64,000 bases of DNA from Bifidobacterium bifidum ATCC 29521 = JCM 1255 = DSM 20456 (GCF_001025135.1 NZ_AP012323.1:2147040-2211039), one strand, 5' to 3'; shown: positions 34,097 through 42,354, numbered from the stretch's first letter. Program-made: numbers and translations. The notes: generated by a model not told the origin, from the letters alone.

Positions 34097-34347
34097 ATTG
34101 GCCTTCGCCGGCGATTGATCCGTCGCATTTGAGGAATCGTTCTTGGCATCTTGAGAAGAAGCATCGTTTGGAGCCTGAGTTTGGGCTCCATCATTAGCGG
34201 AATTGCCAGCGGTAGCTTCTGCTGAGTCGTCCGCCTTATTGTCTGTCGCGCCATTTGAGGATTCGGAAGGTGTTGGCGCACCGTTTGATGTATTGGCCTC
34301 TTCTGACGTCTTATCGTCAACGTTGACATTGCGAGCAGAAGGAGCAG

Positions 34348-34566
34348 CTACGACAGTATTATCCCCCCCCCAGAAATTACGGCGTTAGGAGAGCTACTCA
34401 CATCGTCTATATTCTGAGCATATGCTGCAGGCACCATGCACACGATGGACAAGGAAACAGCAATAACCGAAGCAAGGCAACGCTTCAAGGCATGGCGCTG
34501 CCTTCCAGATTCCTGTTCTGTTCCTCCGTTAAACCCGCAACGGACGAACTTCGATTTCGAGCCCAT
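34348..34566 (-). CDS. signal-peptide fragment of the tip adhesin (OFF frame)
   Basis: In the state sequenced, translation from 34566 gives 72 residues: a basic N-terminus, the hydrophobic core SVIAVSLSIVCMV and an AYA cleavage site. It then passes through the G9 tract (read as GGG) and stops at TAG 34348. This is what the cell would make with nine G. Confidence 0.7.
   Translation of the reverse strand: MGSKSKFVRCGFNGGTEQESGRQRHALKRCLASVIAVSLSIVCMVPAAYAQNIDDVSSSPNAVISGGGIILS
34363..34371. repeat. homopolymeric tract C9 (G9 on coding strand)
   Basis: Nine identical bases lie about 30 codons after the signal peptide core in the tip adhesin gene. The coding phase joins signal peptide and body when the count is 7 or 10, and is broken with 8 or 9. 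This is a classical slipped-strand contingency locus. Confidence 0.85.
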
Positions 34567-34617
34567 TGTTTCCCCTCATAGATTCGCAATCCCTTTTTCG
34601 GGAGGTCACTGCATACA

Positions 34618-34646
34618 ATTATACAAGAAGTTGGCCCGTTGTCTAA
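34618..34646 (-). promoter_or_regulatory. hybrid IS30/chromosomal promoter of the pilus operon
   Basis: On the leftward strand a perfect -10 TATAAT (34618-34623) is preceded after exactly 17 bp by TTAGAC (34641-34646), which lies inside the IS30 terminal inverted repeat (34635-34662). The predicted start near 34611 leaves a ~45-nt leader with GAGGGG 5 nt before the ATG at 34566. Confidence 0.6.
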
Positions 34647-35270
34647 TTGAAAGTGCAACACCCGTTATTGGAGATTGTCCAGATAACCAGTCCGAAGGGA
34701 TGTTGCACCTATGGGGAAAGTATATTCACACCTGTCGGAAGAGGAACGCCAGGTCATCCAGATCGAGGTCGGCAACGGCACGAGCGTCAGGAAGATAGCC
34801 CGTTTGCTGGGACGCGGCCCGTCCGGCATCAGCAGGGAGATCAGGCGCAACACGTGGTTCCCGTCCAACGAGAGCGAGTCCTACCGGCCGTACCGGCCGA
34901 AGCGTCTGAAGACGGGCCCGTGGACGGGCCGCTACTACATCGCCGGCCCCGCGCAGCGCAAGGCCGACCGGCGCAGGGCGAAGCCGCGCAAGCCATACCG
35001 CCTGTCATTCGGCCGCCTGTGGTCGCGGGTGGCCGAATGGCCGGGTAGAGGCTGGTCGCCGCTGCCGGTCAGCGGCATCATCCGCCGTTGCCTGCCCAAA
35101 CGCACGATCATCGAACCCGGTATGACAAGAGGGCTCCAGGAGATCGTCGACGAGACCGACAACCGTCCCATGCGCGTGCTCGGCCACCGCACGCCCGCCG
35201 AGGCATTCGCCGACGAGCTGCTAAACTTGCAAGACAAACAAGGATGTTGCACTTCCAAATAGACAACGGG
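34635..35270. mobile_element. internally deleted IS30-family element
   Basis: Imperfect 28-bp terminal inverted repeats (34635-34662 and 35243-35270, both with CCCGTTGTCTA and AAGTGCAACA) bound a 636-bp element, about half the usual IS30 length. The catalytic core has been lost. No clear target-site duplication is visible. It sits less than 70 bp upstream of the pilus operon start codon. Confidence 0.85.
34711..35262 (+). pseudogene. IS30-family transposase with deleted catalytic core
   Basis: The 183-aa frame keeps the N-terminal HTH of IS30 transposases (LSEEERQVIQIEVGNGTSVR, then SREIRRN) and the extreme C-terminal motif (RPMRVLGHRTPAEAFADELL). The DDE integrase domain between them is missing; the joint passes through a mixed segment around residues 100-150. 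A functional family member has about 340-400 residues. It may still bind IS ends through its HTH but cannot catalyse transposition. Confidence 0.85.
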
Positions 35271-35334
35271 GACAAAAGAACAAAAAAAGCTCATTTGCGG
35301 GGGCCGGTTAGCGTATGTCTTTCTGGGCAAAAAG

Positions 35335-35362
35335 AAAAGCCCCGCAACTACGCGGGGCTTTT
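35335..35362 (-). terminator. intrinsic terminator of the ABC ATPase gene
   Basis: An 11-bp perfect stem (AAAAGCCCCGC with GCGGGGCTTTT, 6-nt loop) is followed on the leftward strand by TCTTTTTG. It lies about 90 bp past the stop codon. The rest of 35271-35449 holds nothing else recognised. Confidence 0.85.
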
Positions 35363-35449
35363 CCAACGAGGCCATAAGAGAGGAAGAGAATCGCCTCGTT
35401 TAATGGTTGGCATGACCGAAGTCATACCAAGTATCTGCTAGTTCCTCTA

Positions 35450-36577
35450 CTAGTTCAGACGCAGCTCGGTCGACGGAGCGAACAGGTGCATCTTGGAGGG
35501 GTCGATCTTGATCTTGACGGTCTGGCCGATCTTCGGCAGCGCACGCGGGTTCACACGAATCGTGGTGAGCTTGTTCTGGTCGGACATCATCGTGGACGCC
35601 TCGGCAGCGGAGCCATCGGTGATGATGGTGCCGTAGATGTAGCCGTCGGAGCCCAGATCCTCGATGTTCTGAACCTTCAGCGAGAAGGCGTTCGGATCGT
35701 CCGGGGTGGCCAGCGTGGCATCCTCGGGACGGAAGCCGACGACAATCTTGCCGCCATCCTCAGCGGTCAGCTTGTTGACGGCCTCGGCGGGCAGGTCGAC
35801 GGTGTCCTCACCGATCTTCGCCTTGCCGTTGACGACCGGGTGAGTGTTGATGTTCATCGACGGGGAGCCGATGAAGCCAGCGACGAAGACGTTGGCCGGG
35901 CGATCGTACAGCTCGGTCGGAGCGCCGACCTGCTGCAGGACGCCGAGCTTGATGACGGCGATGCGGTCGCCCATCGTCAGAGCCTCGGTCTGATCGTGGG
36001 TCACGTACAGGGTGATGACGCCGAGCTGACGCTGCAGGGCAGCGATCTGCGTACGGGTCTGCACACGGAGCTTGGCGTCGAGGTTCGACAGCGGCTCATC
36101 CATGAGGAAGACCTTCGGCTCACGAACGATTGCACGGCCCATGGCCACGCGCTGACGCTGACCACCGGACAGAGCCTTCGGCTTGCGGTCGAGGTACTCG
36201 GTCAGATCCAGGATCTCAGCGGCCTTCTCGACGCGCTTGCGAATCTCTTCCTTCGGGGTGCCGGCGATCTTCAGGGCGAAGCCCATGTTGTCGGCGACGG
36301 TCATGTGCGGGTACAGAGCGTAGTTCTGGAAGACCATTGCGATGTCGCGGTCCTTCGGCTGCATCGTGGTGACATCATTGCCACCGATGAGGATGCGGCC
36401 CTTGTTGACCTCTTCCAGGCCGGCCAGCATGCGCAGAGTCGTGGACTTACCGCAGCCAGACGGGCCAACGAGCACCAGGAACTCGCCGTCCTTAATGTCA
36501 AGGTTCAAATCATCCACAGAGGGCTTATCGTTGCCCGGGTAGATACGAGTGACGTGGTCGAATACGACTTCTGCCAT
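35450..36577 (-). CDS. msmK: sugar ABC transporter ATP-binding protein (MsmK/UgpC type)
   Basis: This 375-aa ATPase energises carbohydrate importers. It has Walker A GPSGCGKST, the signature LSGGQRQR, Walker B VFLMDEP and the H-loop VTHDQTEA, followed by the C-terminal TOBE/OB regulatory domain (from about residue 240) typical of MalK, UgpC and MsmK. No permease or binding-protein gene is adjacent. As in other Gram-positives, one such shared ATPase probably serves several oligosaccharide permeases. The start ATG at 36577 (MAEVVFDHV) has AAAGGA 8 nt upstream. Confidence 0.92.
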   Translation of the reverse strand: MAEVVFDHVTRIYPGNDKPSVDDLNLDIKDGEFLVLVGPSGCGKSTTLRMLAGLEEVNKGRILIGGNDVTTMQPKDRDIAMVFQNYALYPHMTVADNMGFALKIAGTPKEEIRKRVEKAAEILDLTEYLDRKPKALSGGQRQRVAMGRAIVREPKVFLMDEPLSNLDAKLRVQTRTQIAALQRQLGVITLYVTHDQTEALTMGDRIAVIKLGVLQQVGAPTELYDRPANVFVAGFIGSPSMNINTHPVVNGKAKIGEDTVDLPAEAVNKLTAEDGGKIVVGFRPEDATLATPDDPNAFSLKVQNIEDLGSDGYIYGTIITDGSAAEASTMMSDQNKLTTIRVNPRALPKIGQTVKIKIDPSKMHLFAPSTELRLN

Positions 36578-36902
36578 GATATTCATCCTTTCAGAGGCAG
36601 GTACGTGCCTCACGATCCGTTGTAAAGGGATTACTGTGCCTTGATCATCAGTCCCTACACTGGCAACATCAAACCGCAGCGTTCTTTTTTCCTTCGGTTC
36701 ATTGAAGACTCTCTTCGTTGAGCCACGTACTACTATACACGTCCGCTGGAACACGTCAACACGCGCGTCTGAAACGCGGACGTAACATCGACGGGCCTTC
36801 AACCGGCATCCCGCAGCCGGCATTATCCTTACTCCGACCTCATCTCAGTCCCCCTCCTCCCATCCATCTCCCGCCTCTCCCCTCCCCAAGTCCTCTCCTC
36901 TT
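36578..36902. other. ABC ATPase upstream region
   Basis: This gene-free stretch contains the 5' leader and presumably the promoter of the ATPase gene, then a pyrimidine-rich (C/T) tract around 36840-36905 adjoining repeat copy 3. No further feature was recognised. Confidence 0.5.
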
Positions 36903-37019
36903 TTTGCGTTCCTAAGTGCGCGCCGAAACGACGACCGTGCGCACATAGGTACGCAAACAGGGCCATTTGCGTCCGTATGTTCGCGCACTTGTCGTTCCGG
37001 CGCGAACTTAGGAACGCAA
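36903..37019. repeat. BIME-like double-hairpin repeat, copy 3
   Basis: Units 36903-36957 and 36966-37019 lie head to head around the spacer CAGGGCCA. It ends 14 bp before the stop codon of the DUF559-like gene. Confidence 0.9.
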
Positions 37020-37032
37020 CGGCGCTTCCGGC

Positions 37033-38154
37033 TCAATCGGCATGCTCGAATATCGGGTGCGCCCCGGCACGCGGTACACCGGCCTGCATCAGCTTCATGA
37101 CGAACGGCGCGCGCTGGACCACTTCGATGTAATTCGTCCGTATCACAACGCTCACTCCGGCCTCTTTCAGATCCTGTTCGCGCTGCCTTTCGTCACGGAC
37201 CACCTGCCGAACATCCCGGTTCGACGTCATCTCTGGATCGATATATTTCTGCATACCGTCAAACTCCAGCACGATGATGCGGCCATCTTCCGTATGCCAG
37301 ATGAAATCGACCCGGCCCGCCTCCTTGCCGGTCACGCGGCTGTAAAACGTATGCTGCAATTGCGGAGGAACAAACCCTTCTTCGATGGATACAGCCCGGC
37401 AGAACGACTCCCCTCCGTTCTCGCTGCGAGCATCCGCATAATGCAGCAGACGAAATACCGGCCCACAATCCACTCGCAGACCATCACAGACGGCGACGAT
37501 CTCCTCGCGGGTCACGAGCCCCCGGCGCAACGCGGAATCGAACATCGACAGCACGTGCTCGAACGGATACAAGAGCGCGCAGTCCACCAAGGTTCTTGCC
37601 GGACTGGTCACACGTACCTCGCCGATACATACATCGTCACGCAATGCCCGTTCGTGGGCGATCCGGTCAGCCAACTTGCTCACCTGACTCCAGGTATTCG
37701 ACCCGTCCTGTGCTGCTCCATCACCGCGAGGCCGGTACAAACGGACCACATGGCAGTCCTCCCGTATATCGGATCTACGCACCGAGATGCGCCGCAGCCG
37801 GTGGTACGACCGACGTGACTTGGTGAATCCGTCAGTCGCGATGTACACGTATGGCTCGTCATGCAACGTCCATGAGTGCTCGAACCCGTAGATGACCGCC
37901 GCGCTCAGTCCGGCGAATACGCGCTCGGGATGCCGTCTCGCCATTTCGCGAATGACATGTGACGCTTGCTCAATGGGATTCAGACCATCCCAGTATTCAC
38001 GACGCGCGTACACGCTGCGAAATGGCCGCACGACATCGCCGCAACGAGTTCGCCGCAGCATCGCCTGTCGTTCCGCCGGGCTGGACGCGGAACAACATCG
38101 CCCGTCCATTTCCGCCCGGTTCATCAGATCGTCTAGATGCTTGTGCTGTCTCAT
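37033..38154 (-). CDS. AbiEi-like/DUF559-type protein with nuclease-like fold
   Basis: This ~373-aa protein is not firmly assigned. The N-terminal half (RCGDVVRPFRSVYARREYW; FAGLSAAVIYGFEH; SPARTLVDCALLYPFEHVLS) matches the AbiEi-type winged-helix antitoxin layout common in Actinobacteria. The C-terminal ~100 residues (GRVDFIWHTEDGRIIVLEFD, then RDVRQVVRDERQREQDLKEAG) have the D...ExD pattern of a PD-(D/E)xK or Vsr-like fold (DUF559/DUF2726 class). No partner toxin gene is adjacent. The start at ATG 38154 (MRQHKHLDDL) is preferred; an upstream start at 38190 has no support. It is bracketed by repeat copies 3 and 4. Confidence 0.7.
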   Translation of the reverse strand: MRQHKHLDDLMNRAEMDGRCCSASSPAERQAMLRRTRCGDVVRPFRSVYARREYWDGLNPIEQASHVIREMARRHPERVFAGLSAAVIYGFEHSWTLHDEPYVYIATDGFTKSRRSYHRLRRISVRRSDIREDCHVVRLYRPRGDGAAQDGSNTWSQVSKLADRIAHERALRDDVCIGEVRVTSPARTLVDCALLYPFEHVLSMFDSALRRGLVTREEIVAVCDGLRVDCGPVFRLLHYADARSENGGESFCRAVSIEEGFVPPQLQHTFYSRVTGKEAGRVDFIWHTEDGRIIVLEFDGMQKYIDPEMTSNRDVRQVVRDERQREQDLKEAGVSVVIRTNYIEVVQRAPFVMKLMQAGVPRAGAHPIFEHAD

Positions 38155-38274
38155 ATGTTGATGATGACAATATGGACCGCCGCTGCGCAAGCGAATCCGG
38201 GGTATGTGGTCGAAGGCTAGGCGATTGTGGATAACTCGGCGCGCCGCGGCGGCATCAACGGCTGTGACGACACA

Positions 38275-38392
38275 TTTGCGTTCCTAAGTGCGCGCCGAAA
38301 CGACAAGTGCGCGAACTTAAGAACGCAAACCGGCCCATTTGCGTTTCTAAGTGCGCACAGTCGACGTTCCGGCGCGCACTTAGAAACGCAAA
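38275..38392. repeat. BIME-like double-hairpin repeat, copy 4
   Basis: Units 38275-38329 and 38338-38392 lie around the spacer CCGGCCCA. The second unit has a 19-bp perfect stem. This is the best preserved copy and lies between the DUF559-like gene and the kinase gene. Confidence 0.92.
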
Positions 38393-38394
38393 CG

Positions 38395-38461
38395 ATATCA
38401 GGGGGGGGTAGAGAGTATCGGAGAGGACAGCAGGGGAAGGAGGAATATCAGGGGTAGAGAG
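38395..38461 (+). promoter_or_regulatory. direct repeat with variable G tract upstream of the kinase
   Basis: The motif ATATCA-G(n)-TAGAGAG occurs at 38395-38415 with n=8 and at 38445-38461 with n=4, 50 bp apart, immediately before the kinase ribosome binding site. The G8 run could change length by slippage and so alter spacing in the promoter region. Confidence 0.5.
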
Positions 38462-38495
38462 AACGGGCACAGGGCGGTGAGTAGGATAGGAGGGT

Positions 38496-40967
38496 ATGAG
38501 CGATGCGTTGAATTTGGAGCCCGGAGCGTTGGTCGGCGGCTACACGCTGATGTCGCGGCTGGGATCCGGAGCCATGGGATCGGTCTGGCGCGTGCATGAT
38601 GACGGTGGCGAGGAATACGCGATGAAGATATTGCGTGATTCGCTCGCCGATGACCGTTCGACGGCGTCCGCGCGCGATCAGATCACGGCACGTGAGCGGT
38701 TGCGCCGAGAGGCGATGGCGTTGAAGAAAGTCAATCATCCCGGCGTGTGCGGCATCGTGGACATGGAGTTGGATGATTCGCTGGCGTTCATCGTCACCGA
38801 GCTGATCGAGGGCAAAAACCTGCGCGACGACATCGCCGCGAATGGGCCATACGTCGCCGATGACCTGGAACGACTGGCATCCAAGCTGATGGACGCAGTC
38901 AAGGCGGTTCATGCGGCGGGAATCGTGCATCGAGACATCAAGCCGACCAATGTGATGGTTTCAGCGACCGGCCCGGTTCTGGTGGATTTCGGCATCGCCA
39001 TGGGCGAAGGCGAAAGCCATGTGACGCGCACCGGCCTGGTGATGGGAACGCCGGGGTTCATCGCGCCGGAGATTATCGAGGGAACCGAATCCGATGAGAT
39101 CACGGACTGGTGGTCCGTGTCGTCGGTGCTGGCATTCGCAGCAACCGGGGAGCCCGTTTTCGGCACCAAGCCGATGATGGCGGTGCTGGAACGCGAGGCG
39201 TCCGGCAACGCGAACCTCACAGGTCTTCCCGCCACCACCATGACGGCGTTCCGTGCGGCGCTGAACCCGGATCGCAGCAAGCGCTGCACTCCGGAGCAAC
39301 TGCTGCAGGCGATCACCGTGGACGCGTTCAACCCCGGCGCCTGGCAGCAGTACGACGATGACGCCGCGCAATCCGGTCAGACGGATGTGATGCGCCCTTT
39401 TGACCATACCGGTCTGCGCAACCCGCGTCTGTTATGGCGCCCGCATGAGCCGGCCGAATCAGGTGAGAAGCCGACTGCAGCCGTCACCAAGGCAGAAATG
39501 CCAAGGCAAACCGCGATGCCCGGCGTTCGGCCCGCTTTGCAGCGGATCATCGGACAATCGGCGCCCTCACCGTATGCGACGGTTCCGCCGATTCCGAGGC
39601 TCCCAAACGCCGGCCAAGCCGCTGACGCTGCATCCGCCAGCCTTCGACGGATACCATCAATCGGGACAGGAGCAGATGCCGGAACCTCGGACGGAACCGT
39701 ACCGCTCCGGGGAGCACCGCTACCGGGAAATATCGCGTCTTCTCAGGCACCCGGCAACGACCAGACGGCGCCGATGTCCCGCCTCACCCCACCTATGCCG
39801 CCGACCATGCCGGTCGGCACCGAAGCGACCGAATCGTTGCGCCCACAGCCGACATCGGTTCTGCCCGCCTCCACCATGCCATTCGATTCCACGGTCAGCG
39901 TCGGACGAACCATGCCCATGCAACCGCAGCCGACGACGGCCCTACCCACGGACGATGCGGACATGACCGGAGCAACGGCCGTAATCGAGCCGTCATCATC
40001 CGCCGACACCGCGGCAACCCTGGCGATGGATGATCCAGTGTGGTCGGGGCGCCAGCAAATCCCCACCATGACCATGCCGCCGCTGAGCCCCCAGCAGATC
40101 TTCGCCGACCCTGATGAAGCCGCAACGCCGACGACCGCAATGCAACCCGGCCAGCCCGCACAGCTCCAGCCAGCCGCGCAATTCCAGCCGTCCATGCAAT
40201 CCATGCCGACAGCGCAGGCCATGCCGCCGATGGCCATGAACCCGGCAGACATCAAGCGCCAGACCTATCTGCGTCAAGGCACGCCGCTGCTCGCCGCATG
40301 GGCAGCGCCCATAGCCGCAATGGCCGCGAGCATGCCGTTGGCGGCAATGGTCGCAGCCACGCTGCTGTGCTGGCTGCTGCTGACGGTAGGCTATTCGACA
40401 GACGCCCAGCTGCAACGCGAATACAGACGCGGCGGCACACACAGCGCCGGCGACACCGCGATGCGCATCATCACGCTGCCATGGCACGCCCTCAGGGGGT
40501 TGCCTGCGGCAATAGGGCGCGGGCTGCTCGCCGTCGCGACGCTGGCGCTGGGATCCACCCTCGCGACGCTGATCTTCAGTCTGCCGGTCGTAAACACGCG
40601 GTTCGCCATAGGCGGCATCACCATTGTGGTACCCATCATCGCCGCCTCCCCCGTGTCCCCGTCAGGTCTGGCTCTGGCCATCTGCGCGGCGATCAGCTGG
40701 ATCATCGGTATGCTGGCGCCCGCACCGACCATGCTGCGACTTGGCACCGGCACCCTGCTCGGTCTCAACCGGCCCGCGGGCTCCAGCGGCGCAGGCATGC
40801 TCCCCGAATCGTCCGACAACGAAACCGCTCCCGCGATATCCGCCCAACATTCCGGGCGTGAATTCGCCGTATGGATCGCATGGGCGGTGATTACACTCTC
40901 AGCGTGCACGCTGCTCGGTCTCGGACAGGGCATCAACTGGTGGCCGCTGCCCTCCAACGTCGCATAA
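38496..40967 (+). CDS. Ser/Thr protein kinase with C-terminal membrane domain
   Basis: This 823-aa Hanks-type kinase has a glycine loop GSGAMGSVW, Lys44 in YAMKIL, HRDIKPTN with catalytic Asp147, DFG at 164-166 and the APE-like IAPEII. The kinase domain ends near residue 275. A ~300-residue Pro/Thr/Met/Gln-rich low-complexity linker follows, then at least four hydrophobic helices between about 600 and 815. Unlike PknB it has no PASTA domains; the membrane part is polytopic. GGAGGG precedes the start. It could phosphorylate cell-division or cell-wall proteins; the murJ-pseudokinase gene lies downstream in the same block. Confidence 0.88.
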   Translation: MSDALNLEPGALVGGYTLMSRLGSGAMGSVWRVHDDGGEEYAMKILRDSLADDRSTASARDQITARERLRREAMALKKVNHPGVCGIVDMELDDSLAFIVTELIEGKNLRDDIAANGPYVADDLERLASKLMDAVKAVHAAGIVHRDIKPTNVMVSATGPVLVDFGIAMGEGESHVTRTGLVMGTPGFIAPEIIEGTESDEITDWWSVSSVLAFAATGEPVFGTKPMMAVLEREASGNANLTGLPATTMTAFRAALNPDRSKRCTPEQLLQAITVDAFNPGAWQQYDDDAAQSGQTDVMRPFDHTGLRNPRLLWRPHEPAESGEKPTAAVTKAEMPRQTAMPGVRPALQRIIGQSAPSPYATVPPIPRLPNAGQAADAASASLRRIPSIGTGADAGTSDGTVPLRGAPLPGNIASSQAPGNDQTAPMSRLTPPMPPTMPVGTEATESLRPQPTSVLPASTMPFDSTVSVGRTMPMQPQPTTALPTDDADMTGATAVIEPSSSADTAATLAMDDPVWSGRQQIPTMTMPPLSPQQIFADPDEAATPTTAMQPGQPAQLQPAAQFQPSMQSMPTAQAMPPMAMNPADIKRQTYLRQGTPLLAAWAAPIAAMAASMPLAAMVAATLLCWLLLTVGYSTDAQLQREYRRGGTHSAGDTAMRIITLPWHALRGLPAAIGRGLLAVATLALGSTLATLIFSLPVVNTRFAIGGITIVVPIIAASPVSPSGLALAICAAISWIIGMLAPAPTMLRLGTGTLLGLNRPAGSSGAGMLPESSDNETAPAISAQHSGREFAVWIAWAVITLSACTLLGLGQGINWWPLPSNVA

Positions 40968-41117
40968 CATCCCCATCCCAGCTGCATGCCGAGCGACGGC
41001 AATGCCCGGTTTGTAGCCATTGTCACGTTCCATCATGCGGCAAACGGCGCAACCCGCCGCCGGAAAAGCGAACCCTTCTACTACTATGGGCAACAAACCG
41101 GCAGGAAAGGGATAACT

Positions 41118-42092
41118 GTGGCACAAAAGAATCAGAACGCGAAGCGCAACACCAGGGCAAGCCGTCGCGCCGCCGAAGAGAAGGCGGCGCAGGAGAAGGC
41201 GGAGCAAGCGGCCAAGGAGCGCAAGCAGCAAACCATCATCGGCGCAGTGGTCGTCGCCATCATCGTCGTGCTAGTGGCAATCGCCGGCTTCGCCATCTAT
41301 GGAGCCATTCACAAGAACGACGTGGCGAAGAGCACCACCGAGGAGCAGGCATACCAGCAGCTGCAAAAGGTCGAGACCAAGCCATCGGCGGCCGACGACA
41401 AGGGCGGCATCCTCATCTCCAGCGAAGGCTATGGCAAGAAGGCGTCCGGCGCCCCCACCGTCGCCGTGTACATGGATCCGCTGTGCCCCGGCTGCGGCGA
41501 GTTCAACCGCCAGACCGATCCCACGCTGATCTCGCTGGTGGACGCGGGCCAGATCAACCTGGAGATCCACCCGATGTCGTTCATGGACGAATACTCGACC
41601 GACGAATATTCCAGCCGCGCCACCGGCGCCATCCTGTACATCGCCAGCAATGACGACAACCCCGATCACCTGCTCAAGTTCATCTCGAACATCTACGCCG
41701 AGGACTTCCAGCCCGGTGAGGCCAGCGAATACAAGTCGGTCAAGAACAAGGCGCTCAAGCAGCAGGCGATTGACGCCGGCGTACCGCAGTCCGTGGCCGA
41801 CAAGGCGTTCAACGGCGAATACAGGAAATGGCTGGATGCCATCAACCTGTACACCCCGAAGCGCCCCGAACTGTGGCAGGTGTCCGGTTCGAACAAGGGT
41901 GTCATGAGCACGCCGACCATCACCATCAACGGCAATTACTGGGATCGCAACCAGCTGTCACTCGCCGGCATGAACAACAAGACCGGCATCATCGCGTCGC
42001 TGGGCCTGAAGGAAGACGAAGTCGGCCAGAAGGGCACGATGCCGTCGATCGGCGAATCGGGCAAGCCGATCTCGCTGACGACCGGCGAATGA
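41118..42092 (+). CDS. DsbA-family thiol oxidoreductase, membrane anchored
   Basis: This ~324-aa protein has a charged Ala/Lys/Glu-rich cytoplasmic coiled N-terminus (about 1-40), one membrane helix (IIGAVVVAIIVVLVAIAGFA) and an extracellular thioredoxin fold with the active site CPGC (DPLCPGCGEFNR). A cis-Pro-like site is seen in VMSTPTITING. It probably forms or reshuffles disulfides in secreted proteins. I use the GTG at 41118 because AGGAAAGGG lies just upstream; the frame extends farther 5' without family resemblance. The gene is separated by 150 bp from the kinase. Confidence 0.88.
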   Translation: MAQKNQNAKRNTRASRRAAEEKAAQEKAEQAAKERKQQTIIGAVVVAIIVVLVAIAGFAIYGAIHKNDVAKSTTEEQAYQQLQKVETKPSAADDKGGILISSEGYGKKASGAPTVAVYMDPLCPGCGEFNRQTDPTLISLVDAGQINLEIHPMSFMDEYSTDEYSSRATGAILYIASNDDNPDHLLKFISNIYAEDFQPGEASEYKSVKNKALKQQAIDAGVPQSVADKAFNGEYRKWLDAINLYTPKRPELWQVSGSNKGVMSTPTITINGNYWDRNQLSLAGMNNKTGIIASLGLKEDEVGQKGTMPSIGESGKPISLTTGE

Positions 42093-42138
42093 CGAATGAC
42101 CCGTCATGCCCCGCAAATGAACGATGACACCCACGTAG

Positions 42139-42191
42139 ACCCGTGTCGCGCTGTGATCTTCGACCCCGGCCGGAGGAACCGCAACACGGGT
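42139..42191 (+). terminator. candidate terminator after the DsbA-like gene
   Basis: Arms 42139-42150 and 42180-42191 pair over 12 bp with one mismatch (ACCCGTGT core), followed by TT. It is of modest quality and separates the DsbA-like gene from tRNA-Thr. Confidence 0.45.
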
Positions 42192-42280
42192 TTGCGACAT
42201 TCTGAATTGACCAGCGCGGTGAAACTGGTAAGCTGGTCAATCGTTCGATGACACCTGTCCGCATTGTGCGAATGGGGTCC

Positions 42281-42354
42281 GCCTCCTTAGCTCAGATGGC
42301 CAGAGCGGCCGCCTTGTAAGCGGCAGGTCGTCGGTTCGATCCCGACAGGAGGCT
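42281..42354 (+). tRNA. tRNA-Thr (anticodon TGT)
   Basis: All four arms of the cloverleaf are present: acceptor GCCTCCT/AGGAGGC, D-arm with TAGCTCAG, anticodon stem GCCGC/GCGGC with loop CTTGTAA (TGT at 42315-42317), and T-loop GGTTCGATCC. The discriminator base is T and no CCA is encoded. Confidence 0.97.

Larger units (their letters stand above)
26390..34566 (-). pseudogene. giant pilus tip/ancillary adhesin, phase-OFF and split by TGA
   Basis: This is one ~8.2-kb gene read in pieces. It begins at ATG 34566 with GAGGGG upstream and a signal peptide (VIAVSLSIVCMVPAAYA). It goes out of frame at a run of nine G (34363-34371). The second frame runs to an in-frame TGA at 29783-29785, and the same frame continues to 26390. 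With 10 (or 7) G and a sense codon at the TGA it would encode about 2,725 residues. The body is a long array of GLUG-like repeats (many AGGFVG/AGGFAG motifs), then a CnaB-type domain (VQKVWKDGN ... YYTYTVEE). The C-terminus has LPDMGG, a membrane helix and a basic tail. It is first in the operon, as expected for a tip subunit. LPDMG differs from canonical LPxTG. Confidence 0.85.
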
